From the NCBI RefSeq assembly GCF_013409305.1, contig NZ_JACBZJ010000001.1, positions 4,030,001 to 4,094,000 on the forward strand: a stretch of DNA of 64,000 nt, in the 5' to 3' direction. Position numbers and translations under genes: made by a program. This document shows positions 33,701-41,885 of the stretch, piece after piece. Below the pieces are notes generated by a model. The model was not told where the DNA came from. It saw nothing but the letters and a program-made list of their open reading frames with translations, and made no database searches. The first letter of the stretch is position 1, and each line of letters begins with the position of its first letter. Source of the DNA: Cellulomonas soli. Its GTDB lineage: Bacteria > Actinomycetota > Actinomycetes > Actinomycetales > Cellulomonadaceae.

Positions 33701-34346
33701 TCTGCTCGGCCACACGCAGCAGGTCCTTGAAGACCCTGCGCTCGATGTCGAGCCCGTGGTCCATGAGCTCGACGAAGAAGTTCTCCTTGCCGAACAGGTC
33801 CTGCAGCTCGCCGGCCGCACGCAGCGCCTCGTCGTAGTGCCCCAGCCGCAGGCGCGTCTGGATCTCCCCCGAGGGGCAGCCGCTCGTCGCGATCAGGCCC
33901 TCGTGGTACGTCTGGAAGAGGTCGCGGTCCATGCGGGGCCACTTGCCCATCTGCCCGTCCAGCGAGGCCAGCGACCCCATCCGGAACAGGTTGTGCATGC
34001 CCTGCGTCGTCTCCGACAGCAGCGTCAGGTGGGTGTAGGCGCCGCGCGCCGAGACGTCGTCGGAGGCCTGGTGCGCCTCGCCCCAGCGCACACGCGTCTG
34101 GTCGAACCGGCTGGTTCCCGGCGTGACGTACGCCTCGACCCCGATGATCGGCTTGACGCCGTGAGCCTTGGCCTTGGAGTAGAACTCGTACGCGCCGAAC
34201 AGGTACCCGTGGTCGGTGATCGCGATCGACGACTGGCCCAGCCGCTCGACCTCGTCGAACAGCTCGCCGATGCGCGCGGCGCCGTCGAGCATCGAGTACT
34301 CCGTGTGCACGTGGAGGTGGACGAAGTCAGATCCTCCCGATGCCAT
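30789..34346 (-). CDS. dnaE: DNA polymerase III alpha subunit (DnaE1 type)
   Basis: The 1185-residue replicative polymerase has an N-terminal PHP domain (H-L-H-V-H-T-E-Y-S-M-L-D-G) and the polymerase palm with G-P-G-R-G-S-A-A-G-S and P-D-V-D-V-D-F-D-E-R-R-R. Fingers, a helix-hairpin-helix region and a C-terminal OB fold (around V-V-V-A-G-L-I-T-S-L-Q-R-K) follow. The length and layout match DnaE1 rather than the shorter mutagenic DnaE2. ATG at 34346 is chosen because TAGGAT lies seven bases upstream (leaderless); an ATG at 34355 would add three residues. It is the last gene of the long minus-strand block. Confidence 0.97.
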   Translation of the reverse strand: MASGGSDFVHLHVHTEYSMLDGAARIGELFDEVERLGQSSIAITDHGYLFGAYEFYSKAKAHGVKPIIGVEAYVTPGTSRFDQTRVRWGEAHQASDDVSARGAYTHLTLLSETTQGMHNLFRMGSLASLDGQMGKWPRMDRDLFQTYHEGLIATSGCPSGEIQTRLRLGHYDEALRAAGELQDLFGKENFFVELMDHGLDIERRVFKDLLRVAEQIGAPLVATNDLHYTRKEDAHAHEVLLAVQSGSSLDEPTYDQGGSRFAFGGDGYYVKSAEEMRRTWAELPEACDNTLLIAERCQVEFPTGANYMPRFPVPDGEDENSWFIKEVERGLQKRYKGQVPDDVRAQAVYETDVIVQLGFSGYFLVVADFIGWAREQGIRVGPGRGSAAGSMASYAMGITELDPLKHGLIFERFLNPERVSWPDVDVDFDERRRGEVIRYVTEKYGDDRVAQIVTYGTIKAKQALKDSSRVLGFPFAMGEKLTKAMPPPVMGKDIPLSGMYDPEHPRYAEAEEFRQVVAADPEAQRVLETARGLENLKRQWGVHAAGVIMSSEPLIDIIPIMKRPQDGAVITQFDYPTSEGLGLIKMDFLGLRNLTILDDALRNIVANDKEPIELEDIPLDDLPTYELLARGDTLGVFQLDGGPMRALLRQMRPDNFEDISAVIALYRPGPMGMNSHTNYALRKNGLQPITPIHPELETPLAEVLDGTYGLIVYQEQVQKAAQVLAGYSLGQADLLRRAMGKKKKEILDKEFVPFEKGMNERGYSKAAIQAVWDTLVPFAGYAFNKAHSAGYGVVSYWTAFLKANYPTEYMAGLLTSVGDDKDKSALYLGECRRMGITVLPPDVNSSSALFTAVGVDIRFGLTAVRNVGANVVDAIVRTREEKGAFTSFTDFLDKVPAVVCNKRTIESLIKAGAFDSLGHPRRALLLVHEQAVDSVIGVKRKEAEGQFDLFADLMGGDDQATGFAVTIPDLPDWDKKQRLQFEREMLGLYVSDHPLSGLEHVLSAAADVSIATLNADEARPDGSTVVVAGLITSLQRKMSKQGNPWAAVTIEDMEGGVEVMFFGETYLAYSTVLAEDAVVVIRGRVRRRDDQMQLQAMEVSLPDVSQGADAPVVVSLAVGRCTPPVVERLREVLSTHPGVTEVHLRLTQPGRATVMRLEDGLRVERSPSLFGDLKALLGPSCLQSA

Positions 34347-34353
34347 GCCGGTC

Positions 34354-34359
34354 ATCCTA
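34354..34359 (-). promoter_or_regulatory. Leaderless -10 box (TAGGAT) for dnaE
   Basis: TAGGAT is followed by seven bases and the ATG of dnaE. It lies in the 108-bp rluD-dnaE gap, in which nothing else is seen. Confidence 0.55.
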
Positions 34360-34454
34360 AGCGCCGCCGCCGACACCTCCCGCCGCCCGGACGCGACGCC
34401 CGCACCTTCCCGGGTCGGCCCCCTCACAGGACGCCGGGTCAGCCGCCGTCAGGC

Positions 34455-35390
34455 TCAGCGGTACCCGTCGCCGAGCACCCCGAGGGCACGGGCGAGGTCG
34501 TCCGGGTAGTCGCTCGACAGCTCGAGCCACGAGCCGGTCGAGGGGTGCTCGAAGCCCAGCCGCACGGCGTGCAGCCACTGCCGGCTCAGCCCGACGCGCT
34601 GGGCCAGCGCGGGGTCCGCACCGTAGGTCAGATCACCCACGCACGGGTGCCGCAGCGCCGAGAAGTGCACGCGGATCTGGTGCGTACGCCCTGTCTCCAG
34701 GTGCACCTCGACGAGCGAGGCTGCCGGCAGCATCTCGAGCACCTCGTAGTGCGTGATCGAGGGCTTGCCGTCCGCGACCACCGCGAACTTCCAGTCCGAG
34801 GACGGGTGGCGCCCGATCGGCGCATCGATCGTGCCGGTCGTGGGTTCCGGGTGGCCCTGCACGAGCGCGTGGTACACCTTCTCGACCGTGCGCTCCTTGA
34901 ACGCACGCTTGAGCACCGTGTACGCGTGCTCGCTCTTCGCCACGACCATGAGGCCTGACGTGCCCGCGTCGAGGCGGTGCACCACGCCCTGCCGCTCGGC
35001 CGCTCCTGAGGTCGAGATGCGGTAGCCGGCCGCGGCCAGAGCGCCGACGACCGTCGGCCCCGTCCAGCCCGGCGACGGGTGCGCCGCGACGCCGACCGGC
35101 TTGTCGACCACGACGAGGTCGTCGTCGTCGTGCACGATGCGCATCCCCGGGACCGGCTCGGGCACGACCTCGACCTGTCGCTCGCGCACGTCGGGGATCT
35201 CGACCTCGAGCCAGGCGCCCGCAACCAGGCGGTCCGACTTGCCCACCGGACGGCCGTCGACGTGCACGCCGCCGTCTGCGGCGATCTCGGCGGCCCGGGT
35301 CCGCGACAGCCCGAGCAGCCGCGAGAGCGCGGCGTCGACCCGTTCGCCTGCGAGCCCGTCCGGGACGGGCAACGAGCGGGTCTCAGGCAC
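34455..35390 (-). CDS. RluA/RluD-family pseudouridine synthase
   Basis: The 311-residue protein has an N-terminal S4 domain ([20 protein letters not shown]) and the RluA catalytic domain with Asp141 in [12 protein letters not shown]. It also has R-T-H-Q-I-R-V-H. It should isomerise uridines in 23S rRNA helix 69 if a true RluD. GTG at 35390 overlaps the lspA 3' end by eight bases and has GGAGG six bases upstream. The lspA-rluD-dnaE order is usual in Actinobacteria. Confidence 0.94.
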   Translation of the reverse strand: MPETRSLPVPDGLAGERVDAALSRLLGLSRTRAAEIAADGGVHVDGRPVGKSDRLVAGAWLEVEIPDVRERQVEVVPEPVPGMRIVHDDDDLVVVDKPVGVAAHPSPGWTGPTVVGALAAAGYRISTSGAAERQGVVHRLDAGTSGLMVVAKSEHAYTVLKRAFKERTVEKVYHALVQGHPEPTTGTIDAPIGRHPSSDWKFAVVADGKPSITHYEVLEMLPAASLVEVHLETGRTHQIRVHFSALRHPCVGDLTYGADPALAQRVGLSRQWLHAVRLGFEHPSTGSWLELSSDYPDDLARALGVLGDGYR

Positions 35391-36087
35391 GAGGCTCCTC
35401 CGAACCGGACGGCTGCTCGTCGGCTGCCGGCTCGGGCAGCGTTTGCTCGGGCAGCGCCTGCTCGGGCAGCGCACCGTCGCTCCCCCGGTCGCCGGGCGCA
35501 GGGTCGCCCTCAGCCGCGTCGACCTCCCGCGTCCCGTCGAGCCGGACCCCGCGCAGCGCCAGGAGCATGACGAGGCCCGCCGCGGCGACGATCGCGATGT
35601 CGGCGACGTTGCCGATGAACCAGTCGCCGTAGGCCAGGAAGTCGACCACGTGCCCCCGGGCGAACCCCGGCTGCCGGAGGAACCGGTCGACGAGGTTGCC
35701 GAGCGCACCACCCAGGAGCAGCCCGAGCGCCACGGCCCAGCCGACCGATCCCAGCCGCCGCGCGGCACGGATCACCACGACGACCACCACGGATGCCACA
35801 ACGGTGAGCACCCAGGTCGTCCCGTTGGCGATGCCGAGCGCGGCACCGGAGTTGCGGATGAGCTGCAGCCCGAAGAGGTCGCCCAGGAGCGCCGTCCGGG
35901 ACCCTTGCTCGAGAGCCGACAAGGCCCAGGCCTTGGTGAGCTGGTCGACCGCGAGGACGCCGACCGCGAGCAGGACGAGCGTCAGGAGCAGGCGACGACG
36001 TCGGGCAGGGTCCACCGAAGGTGAGGAAGGGTCCACCGGGGACGAGGAAGGGTCCACCGGAGACGGGGACGACGCAGGGGAAGGCAC
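35383..36087 (-). CDS. lspA: Lipoprotein signal peptidase II with repeat-rich ends
   Basis: LspA cleaves the signal peptide of prolipoproteins in the membrane. Four transmembrane helices are visible and the active-site motifs are intact: [15 protein letters not shown] and G-N-V-A-D-I-A-I-V. At 234 residues it is longer than usual because of a Ser/Pro/Val-Asp-Pro N-terminal extension (about 1-30) and an acidic A-L-P-E-Q repeat C-terminal tail (about 200-234). Both are encoded by tandem DNA repeats. GTG at 36087 follows TAGACT by six bases, so the gene is probably leaderless. Confidence 0.95.
   Translation of the reverse strand: MPSPASSPSPVDPSSSPVDPSSPSVDPARRRRLLLTLVLLAVGVLAVDQLTKAWALSALEQGSRTALLGDLFGLQLIRNSGAALGIANGTTWVLTVVASVVVVVVIRAARRLGSVGWAVALGLLLGGALGNLVDRFLRQPGFARGHVVDFLAYGDWFIGNVADIAIVAAAGLVMLLALRGVRLDGTREVDAAEGDPAPGDRGSDGALPEQALPEQTLPEPAADEQPSGSEEPRA
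35431..35475. repeat. 15-bp tandem repeat in the lspA 3' end
   Basis: Three units beginning CTCGGGCAGCG encode the L-P-E-Q/P repeats of the LspA tail. Confidence 0.8.
36008..36070. repeat. 21-bp tandem repeat in the lspA 5' end
   Basis: Three consecutive 21-bp units beginning GGGTCCACCG encode the P-V-D-P-S-S-S-type repeats of the LspA N terminus. Confidence 0.85.
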
Positions 36088-36093
36088 CGCAGG

Positions 36094-36099
36094 AGTCTA
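36094..36099 (-). promoter_or_regulatory. Leaderless -10 box (TAGACT) for lspA
   Basis: TAGACT-CCTGCG-GTG; no Shine-Dalgarno is present. Confidence 0.6.
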
Positions 36100-36107
36100 C
36101 GGGCGGC

Positions 36108-36572
36108 TCAGCGACGCTCCTCGCGCTGCTTGCACTCCACGCAGAGCGTCGCCCGAGGGAACGCCTGCAGCCGCGCCTTGCCGATCGCACGCCCGCACGA
36201 CTCGCACGTGCCGTACGTCCCGGCCGTGATGCGGCCGAGCGCGTGCTGCGACTGCGCGAGCAGGTCGCGCGTGTTGTTGACGAGCGTGAGCTCCTGCTCC
36301 CGCTCGAGCGCGCTCGAGCCGGAGTCCGCCTGGTCGTCCCCGGCACCGTCGCCGGAGTTGCGCAGCAGGTCGGACAGCTCGGCGTCCGCGGTCGCGAGCT
36401 CGCCGGTGAGCCGGTCGATCTCGGAGGTCAGCTCGTCGGCGATCTCCCGGACCTCGGCGCCGGTCCAGATCTCCTCGCCGTCCCGCACCAGGAACTGCTG
36501 CGCCAGGCGCGCGAGCTCCTTGTTGTCGAACGTCACGGCCACAGCCGGGCTCAAGGCGTCATTGCTGGCCAC
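36108..36572 (-). CDS. TraR/DksA-family zinc-finger protein
   Basis: The 154-residue protein has a long central helical region (about 30-105) and a C-terminal four-cysteine zinc finger, C-E-S-C-G then C-V-E-C, with G-R-A-I-G-K-A-R-L between. It is a DksA-like secondary-channel regulator of RNA polymerase by family. The tip residues that define DksA activity cannot be judged here. GTG at 36572 has a G-rich Shine-Dalgarno-like run upstream and a well-formed promoter 31 bp further up. It is conserved next to lspA and divIVA in Actinobacteria. Confidence 0.88.
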   Translation of the reverse strand: MASNDALSPAVAVTFDNKELARLAQQFLVRDGEEIWTGAEVREIADELTSEIDRLTGELATADAELSDLLRNSGDGAGDDQADSGSSALEREQELTLVNNTRDLLAQSQHALGRITAGTYGTCESCGRAIGKARLQAFPRATLCVECKQREERR

Positions 36573-36602
36573 GATCGTCCCCCCTGTCCTCGAAGTCACG
36601 CG

Positions 36603-36631
36603 AATGTATGCGCCGTGGCGCCATGGCACAA
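36603..36631 (-). promoter_or_regulatory. Sigma-A-type promoter for the dksA-like gene
   Basis: TTGTGC (36631-36626), a 17-bp spacer and TACATT (36608-36603) on the minus strand. The -35 touches the terminator of the upstream unit. Confidence 0.6.
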
Positions 36632-36666
36632 CTCACCACGCCGGGTGAAACCCCGGCGTGGTGAGT
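36631..36666 (-). terminator. Terminator after divIVA
   Basis: A perfect 15-bp stem (36631-36645 with 36652-36666) closes on a six-base loop. It ends the division-gene transcript before the dksA-like gene. Confidence 0.9.
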
Positions 36667-36689
36667 GGTGCGAGGACCTGGGTCGACCC

Positions 36690-37367
36690 TCAGAGGCCCT
36701 GACCGTCGCCCACCGGCTGCGCCTGCCCGGAGCGGGGCGGCAGCGCGTTGCCACGGTTGTCGAGGTCACCGAGCAGGTTCTCGAGGTAGCTCTTCAGACG
36801 CGTGCGGTAGTCACGCTCGAAGACCCGCAGCTCGTCGATCTTGCGCTCGAGGAGCGACCGCTCCTGCTCGAGCTGGCCCAACGTGCGCTGCGAGGTCTCC
36901 TCGGCGTCGCGGACGATGCGCGTCGCCTGGGACTTCGCCTCACCGATGAGGCGGTCCGACTCCTCCTGGCCGCTGCGCACGTAGTCGTCGTGCAGCTTCT
37001 GCGCCAGGGCGAGCATGCCGGTGGCCGACTCGGGCTCCGTGCCGCGCACGGGCGCGGACACCACGGGGGCCACGACCGGTGCGACCGGGGCCGCGAGGAC
37101 GGGCGCCGGTGCGGGGACGGGCTCAGGGACGGGCTCCGGCTTCGGCGCCGGCGCCGCCTGCTGGGCACCCGCCCGGCTGAGCTCCGCGATCCGGCGCTCG
37201 GCGGCCGCAAGCTTCGTCTTGAGGTCCTCGTTCTCGCCCTGCAGGTCGCGCAGGGTGTTGACGACCTCGTCCAGGAAGTCGTCGACCTCGTCCTGGTCGT
37301 AGCCCTCGCGGAACTTGGTGGCCTGGAACTTCTTGTTCAGGACGTCGTCTGCGGTCAGCAGTGCCAT
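36690..37367 (-). CDS. divIVA: DivIVA/Wag31 polar growth protein
   Basis: The 225-residue protein begins with the membrane-curvature-binding DivIVA domain (M-A-L-L-T-A-D-D-V-L-N-K-K-F, F-R-E-G-Y-D-Q-D-E-V-D-D-F-L-D-E). A Pro/Val/Ala linker (about 75-115) and a long C-terminal coiled coil (about 120-205) follow. In Actinobacteria it marks the poles and directs apical wall growth. The ATG has GAGGTG six bases upstream. It lies downstream of yggT with 125 bp between, so it may have its own promoter (a TACGGT hexamer occurs in the gap). A terminator follows. Confidence 0.95.
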   Translation of the reverse strand: MALLTADDVLNKKFQATKFREGYDQDEVDDFLDEVVNTLRDLQGENEDLKTKLAAAERRIAELSRAGAQQAAPAPKPEPVPEPVPAPAPVLAAPVAPVVAPVVSAPVRGTEPESATGMLALAQKLHDDYVRSGQEESDRLIGEAKSQATRIVRDAEETSQRTLGQLEQERSLLERKIDELRVFERDYRTRLKSYLENLLGDLDNRGNALPPRSGQAQPVGDGQGL

Positions 37368-37492
37368 CGTCGTCACCTCGGTTTGTCGAGCAGGGTCTGG
37401 CCGGCGGTATTCACCGACCGCCTCGGCCCACCGTAGCGGAGATCGTGCAGCACGCACGCTTCCCGACACCCCGGTCGCCGAGCGGGACACGG

Positions 37493-37786
37493 TCAGGCCC
37501 GGGCAAGTGCACCCAGGACGGACATGAGGATCGTGCAGCCCAGGAAGAGCACCATGAAGGCCAGGTCGACACGCACCTGACCGATGCCCAGGGGCGGCAG
37601 GACCCTGCGGAGAGCGCGCAACGGCGGGTCGGTCACGGAGTACGCGACCTCGGCGATCACGAGGACCACACCGGTCGGCTTCCACTCACGCGCGAACACC
37701 TGGACCCAGTCGATGACCAGGCGCACGAGCAGCAGGAGGAAGAACGCCCCGACGACGAGCTGGAGCAGGCTGGCGACAAGACGCAC
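37493..37786 (-). CDS. YggT-family membrane protein
   Basis: The 97-residue protein has two hydrophobic segments (about 4-25 and 72-95) around the conserved V-T-D-P-P-L-R-A-L-R-R-V-L-P-P loop of the YggT family. The family sits between sepF and divIVA in Actinobacteria and Firmicutes and is thought to assist division or envelope processes. The GTG at 37786 starts 12 bp after sepF. Confidence 0.92.
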   Translation of the reverse strand: MRLVASLLQLVVGAFFLLLLVRLVIDWVQVFAREWKPTGVVLVIAEVAYSVTDPPLRALRRVLPPLGIGQVRVDLAFMVLFLGCTILMSVLGALARA

Positions 37787-37798
37787 CGATCAGCCCGG

Positions 37799-38275
37799 TC
37801 AGCTCTGGTTGAAGAACCCGGCGCGCACGACCGGGTCGGGCTGCCGCGTCTCACCGGACACCTCGACGTGCGCGGGCGAGAGCAGGAACACCTTGCTCGT
37901 GACCCGCTCGATGGCGCCGTGCAGCCCGAAGATCAGCCCCGCGGAGAAGTCGACGAGCCGCTTGGCGTCCGCGTCGTCCATGTCCGTGAGGTTCATGATC
38001 ACCGGGGTGCCCTCACGGAACGCCTCGCCGATCTTGCGCGCGTCGTTGTACGAGCGCGGGTGGATCGTCGTGATGCGCCGAAGGTCGGTGTGCGGCGGCG
38101 CAGCCGCGACAGGGGCCGCCACAGGGGCGGCGCGGCGCAGGGGCGTGACCTGAGCCTCGTACTCGTGCGGCACCTCGACCTCCACCTCGTCGTACTCGTC
38201 GACGTAGTCCTCGTGCTCGACGCGGTCGTCGGCCAGGCCGAGGTACAGCATCGTCTTGCGAAGCGCTCCGGCCAT
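37799..38275 (-). CDS. sepF: SepF, FtsZ membrane anchor
   Basis: The 158-residue protein has an N-terminal amphipathic helix ([14 protein letters not shown]), an acidic linker and the SepF core ([18 protein letters not shown]). That is followed by [23 protein letters not shown]. SepF tethers FtsZ to the membrane in bacteria lacking FtsA. A GGGAG lies upstream of the ATG. It is 192 bp from pgeF; no yggS gene lies between. Confidence 0.96.
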   Translation of the reverse strand: MAGALRKTMLYLGLADDRVEHEDYVDEYDEVEVEVPHEYEAQVTPLRRAAPVAAPVAAAPPHTDLRRITTIHPRSYNDARKIGEAFREGTPVIMNLTDMDDADAKRLVDFSAGLIFGLHGAIERVTSKVFLLSPAHVEVSGETRQPDPVVRAGFFNQS

Positions 38276-38467
38276 CGCGATCTCCCATCCCCTCCGGACC
38301 CCGGCGTACCGAGGTCACGGACCCGTCAGGTCTTCACCATCTTGTCGGCACGCTAGCAACGCCACCCGTGCGACCGACGACGACACGCCCGCGTGTCGGA
38401 GTTCGGGTGCTTGACAGGCTCACGGACGCCGCGCTCGCCGCCGGGTTCCTCGGACCGCCGGGACGGC

Positions 38468-39223
38468 TCAGACGGGCGCCCGCACGACGCCGGCGAACCG
38501 GCCCGTCGGCCGACCGCCCGCGCGCCGGTGGGAGAACAGCGCGTCGTCCGTCCAGGTGTCGCGTGCGACGTGCAGCACGTCACGCAGCCCGAGGCGCTCG
38601 AGCTCGGCCAGGACCCCGGCCGGCAGGTCGAGCGCGGGCGTCCCCCACGACGTGGTCGCCCAGGTCGCCGGGTGCCGTGCCGCGACCTCGTCGCGCAGCT
38701 CCGCGGGCACCTCGTAGGACACCCCGGCGATCGACGGGCCGACGGCTGCGCGGATGCGGCCCGGCTGCGCCCCGCGGGCGACCATCGCGGCGACGGCCGC
38801 GTCCACGACACCGGCGACCAGACCGCCGCGCCCCGCGTGGACCGCGGCCACCACACCGGCCCGGGCGTCCGCGAGGAGCACCGGAACGCAGTCGGCGACC
38901 AGGACGGCGACCGCGATCGCGCCCGTGCCCGAGACGAGGGCGTCGCCCGTGCCCGCGGTCGCGTCCGCGGCGTCGACCTGGAGGACGTGGGCACCGTGGA
39001 CCTGCGTGGCGAAGACCACCGGCGCCCCGACCCAGCCGGCCACCCGCTCGCGGTTGCGGACGACCCGGCCCGGGTCGTCCTGCACGGCCGTGCCGAGGTT
39101 CAGCGTGTCCCACGGCGCCGGGCTCACCCCTCCGGCACGCGTGGTGAACCCCGCCCGGACCCCGGGGCCGAGGTCGACCTCGATGACCTCGGCGAGCCCG
39201 TGCGAGACCTCCGGCACGCTCAC
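38468..39223 (-). CDS. pgeF: PgeF/YfiH-family (LACC1-like) protein
   Basis: The 251-residue protein has the family's metal-site motifs: [27 protein letters not shown], and a His in the C-terminal part. The family was first called laccase or polyphenol oxidase. Later work describes peptidoglycan editing in E. coli and purine nucleoside phosphorylase activity in relatives, so the reaction here is open. GTG at 39223 overlaps the ftsZ stop as GTGA. Confidence 0.9.
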   Translation of the reverse strand: MSVPEVSHGLAEVIEVDLGPGVRAGFTTRAGGVSPAPWDTLNLGTAVQDDPGRVVRNRERVAGWVGAPVVFATQVHGAHVLQVDAADATAGTGDALVSGTGAIAVAVLVADCVPVLLADARAGVVAAVHAGRGGLVAGVVDAAVAAMVARGAQPGRIRAAVGPSIAGVSYEVPAELRDEVAARHPATWATTSWGTPALDLPAGVLAELERLGLRDVLHVARDTWTDDALFSHRRAGGRPTGRFAGVVRAPV

Positions 39224-40476
39224 TTGAGGAAGTCGGGCACGTCCAGCTCGTCGCGCTGACGGTGACCGTCGTCCTCGGGGAAGATCCGGGGGACCTCGAG
39301 CGCACCCGTGACCGGCGCCGGCTCGGCGGCGCTCGACAGGAACGTGGGCACCTCGTGACGGACCGGGGCGAGCGACGGGACACCCGCGGGCAGCACGTCG
39401 TCCTCGGGGTCGAGCACGGGTCGCGGCGTCGCCGCACGCACCGGGGCTGCGGCGGGGACCGACGGGACCTGGCGCGGCGCCGAGCCGGAGACCTGTCCCA
39501 GACCGCGCGAGTCGCGACGCTGGACCGGCACACCGCCGTCGAAGCCGGCGGCGATGACCGTGACCCGCACCTCGTCGCCGAGCGCGTCGTCGATGACCGC
39601 ACCGAAGATGATGTTGGCCTCGGGGTGCGCGGCCTCCTGCACGAGGCGGGCCGCCTCGTTGATCTCGAAGAGCCCGAGGTCGGAACCACCCTGGATCGAC
39701 AGCAGCACGCCGTGGGCGCCGTCGATGCTCGCCTCGAGCAGCGGCGAGGAGATCGCCAGCTCGGCGGCCTGCACGGCACGGTCCTCGCCGCGGGCGAAGC
39801 CGATGCCCATGAGCGCGGAGCCCGCGCCCTGCATGACGGACTTGACATCGGCGAAGTCGAGGTTGATCAGACCGGGCGTGGTGATGAGGTCCGTGATCCC
39901 CTGCACGCCGGAGAGCAGCACCTGGTCCGCGGAGTGGAAGGCGTCGAGCACCGAGACCGAGCGGTCGGAGATGGACAGCAGGCGGTCGTTGGGGATGACG
40001 ATGAGCGTGTCGACCTCGGCGCGCAGCGCCTCGATGCCCGTGTCCGCCTGGACCGACCGGCGACGGCCCTCGAACGTGAACGGGCGGGTCACGACGCCGA
40101 TCGTCAGCGCGCCGAGCGAGCGCGCGATGCGGGCCACGACGGGCGCACCACCCGTGCCCGTGCCGCCGCCCTCGCCCGCGGTGACGAAGACCATGTCGGC
40201 GCCGCGCAGGACGTCCTCGATCTCCTCCTGGTGGTCCTCGGCGGCCTTCTTGCCGACCTCGGGGTCGGCACCGGCGCCGAGCCCACGGGTGAGCTCACGA
40301 CCGACGTCGAGCTTGACGTCGGCGTCGGACATCAGCAGCGCCTGCGCGTCGGTGTTGATCGCGATGAACTCGACACCCTTGAGGCCGACCTCGATCATCC
40401 GGTTGACGGCGTTGACGCCGCCGCCGCCGATGCCGACGACCTTGATGACCGCCAGGTAGTTCTGCGGAGCTGCCAC
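39220..40476 (-). CDS. ftsZ: Cell division GTPase FtsZ
   Basis: The 418-residue tubulin homologue has the signature [10 protein letters not shown], the N-terminal [14 protein letters not shown] and the T7 loop N-L-D-F-A-D-V. A long Pro/Ala/Val linker (about 320-400) precedes the conserved C-terminal D-V-P-D-F-L-K that binds SepF. GTG at 40476 has GAGAGG upstream. Its promoter region with an inverted repeat lies in the 287-bp gap before it. Confidence 0.98.
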   Translation of the reverse strand: MAAPQNYLAVIKVVGIGGGGVNAVNRMIEVGLKGVEFIAINTDAQALLMSDADVKLDVGRELTRGLGAGADPEVGKKAAEDHQEEIEDVLRGADMVFVTAGEGGGTGTGGAPVVARIARSLGALTIGVVTRPFTFEGRRRSVQADTGIEALRAEVDTLIVIPNDRLLSISDRSVSVLDAFHSADQVLLSGVQGITDLITTPGLINLDFADVKSVMQGAGSALMGIGFARGEDRAVQAAELAISSPLLEASIDGAHGVLLSIQGGSDLGLFEINEAARLVQEAAHPEANIIFGAVIDDALGDEVRVTVIAAGFDGGVPVQRRDSRGLGQVSGSAPRQVPSVPAAAPVRAATPRPVLDPEDDVLPAGVPSLAPVRHEVPTFLSSAAEPAPVTGALEVPRIFPEDDGHRQRDELDVPDFLK

Positions 40477-40593
40477 GGTGGGTGCCTCTCGTTCTCATGC
40501 CGTCCCGGCAGGTGCCGGATGGTGCCGGGAGCTGCCGGAGCAGCGGGTGCTCGACCCCGCTCGCGGCGCACCGCGGTCGAGCATCGAACCTTC

Positions 40594-40614
40594 ACCCTCA
40601 GGTTGAGGGTTATA
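40594..40614 (-). promoter_or_regulatory. Inverted repeat and -10 box upstream of ftsZ
   Basis: ACCCTCA-3-TGAGGGT (40594-40610) is a perfect 7-bp inverted repeat joined to a TATAAC hexamer (40614-40609, minus strand). The leader to ftsZ would be about 125 nt. An operator for an ftsZ regulator, or an mRNA hairpin at the 5' end, is possible. The rest of the 40477-40763 gap shows nothing else. Confidence 0.5.
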
Positions 40615-40763
40615 GTTATGTCAGATCTGCTGTCGTCCGTGACGGTAGGTGCGCTCGTGCGTGCGATCAACGACCGGGCCGCGCGTGTCGCCATCCACGT
40701 CGGCGCGCCGCACCCCGGACCCACCCGCGGCATCCCGCTCCCACCGACCGCGCAGCACGCCGG

Positions 40764-41885
40764 TCACCGGGTGATCGGCAGGGTCGGCGCGGAGACGTCG
40801 AACACCGTCGCCCCCGCCGTGGCCGGAGAGGCGCGCAACGCCGCGAGCACCGCGACCTTCAGCCCCGTGTCCTGCGCGCTCCCCCAGTCGACCTGCGCAC
40901 CGTCCCGCAACGTCATCGTCACGGTGTCCTGGGTCTGCGCCGACACGCCTGCGACCTGGGCGAGGAGGTCGTCGGGCAGCTGCTCGAGCACGTCCAGCAC
41001 GGCCCCGAGCGTGCGGGCCTCGCCGACCGGCACGTCCACCACCGGCAGACCCTCCGGCGCGGCGTCGACCCTGCCGACCTGCACGCCCTCCATGTCCAGC
41101 AGCGCGTACCCGAGCGCGTCGCCCTCACCCGTCGGCACCGCCGCGACCGGCTCGCGGGCCACGAGGACGACCTGCAGACCGTGCGGCCACGTGCGGGTGA
41201 CTTTCGCCTCACGCACGCCCGGCACGTCCAGCACGTGGTCACGCAGCGCGACCGTGTCCAGGCGGGGAAGAGGCGTCCCGTCGTACGGCTGCACCGCGGC
41301 CATCACCGCGGCGACGTCGACCACGGCATCCGCACCGTCGACGACGACCTCGTCCATGTGCAGCGCCAGCACGGACGAGAGCAGCAGCAGCCAGACCAGA
41401 CCGCCGACGAGCACGAGCCCGCCGACCACCGCCGCCACCTGCCGTCGGGCCAGCACCCGACGGGCGTGCGCCCGCTCCGCGAACCGCTCGACCGACCGCG
41501 GCGAGACCACGGGCGGCCGCACGGGACCGCCCCAGGCGCCCGCACCTGAACCGGCACCGGCACCGGCACCGACAGCCGCGGGGCGCGATGTCGTCCGACG
41601 TGGATCCACCAGCACACGCGAGCCGCTCGACGCCTTCTCCCGCTCCGCAGGACCGTCCGTCGATCGCTTCGCCGGCCGCTTCGCCGGCGCCGGGGTCGCC
41701 TTGCCGCGCGACGCGGCCTCGTCCGCCGGGACCTCATCGCCCTGCCCGGACGGCCCGTACGCCCCGGCCCTCCCGGACCCCGTCGACGCCGAACCCGGCC
41801 GCGGCGCGCCGTCGGACGCGGCGCGACGCGGCGCCGTCGGCCGACGTGCGCCCGGCCGTGGAGCCGGCGGACGGGACGGGCTCAC
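40764..41885 (-). CDS. ftsQ: Division protein FtsQ/DivIB with long disordered N terminus
   Basis: The 373-residue protein has a roughly 145-residue Arg/Pro/Ala/Gly-rich cytoplasmic region and one transmembrane helix (about 148-172). The extracytoplasmic POTRA domain (V-D-V-A-A-V-M-A-A-V, L-P-R-L-D-T) and beta domain follow. FtsQ links early and late divisome proteins and recruits FtsL and the FtsW-FtsI synthase. The GTG at 41885 overlaps the stop of the fused murG-murC gene as GTGA. Confidence 0.94.
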   Translation of the reverse strand: MSPSRPPAPRPGARRPTAPRRAASDGAPRPGSASTGSGRAGAYGPSGQGDEVPADEAASRGKATPAPAKRPAKRSTDGPAEREKASSGSRVLVDPRRTTSRPAAVGAGAGAGSGAGAWGGPVRPPVVSPRSVERFAERAHARRVLARRQVAAVVGGLVLVGGLVWLLLLSSVLALHMDEVVVDGADAVVDVAAVMAAVQPYDGTPLPRLDTVALRDHVLDVPGVREAKVTRTWPHGLQVVLVAREPVAAVPTGEGDALGYALLDMEGVQVGRVDAAPEGLPVVDVPVGEARTLGAVLDVLEQLPDDLLAQVAGVSAQTQDTVTMTLRDGAQVDWGSAQDTGLKVAVLAALRASPATAGATVFDVSAPTLPITR

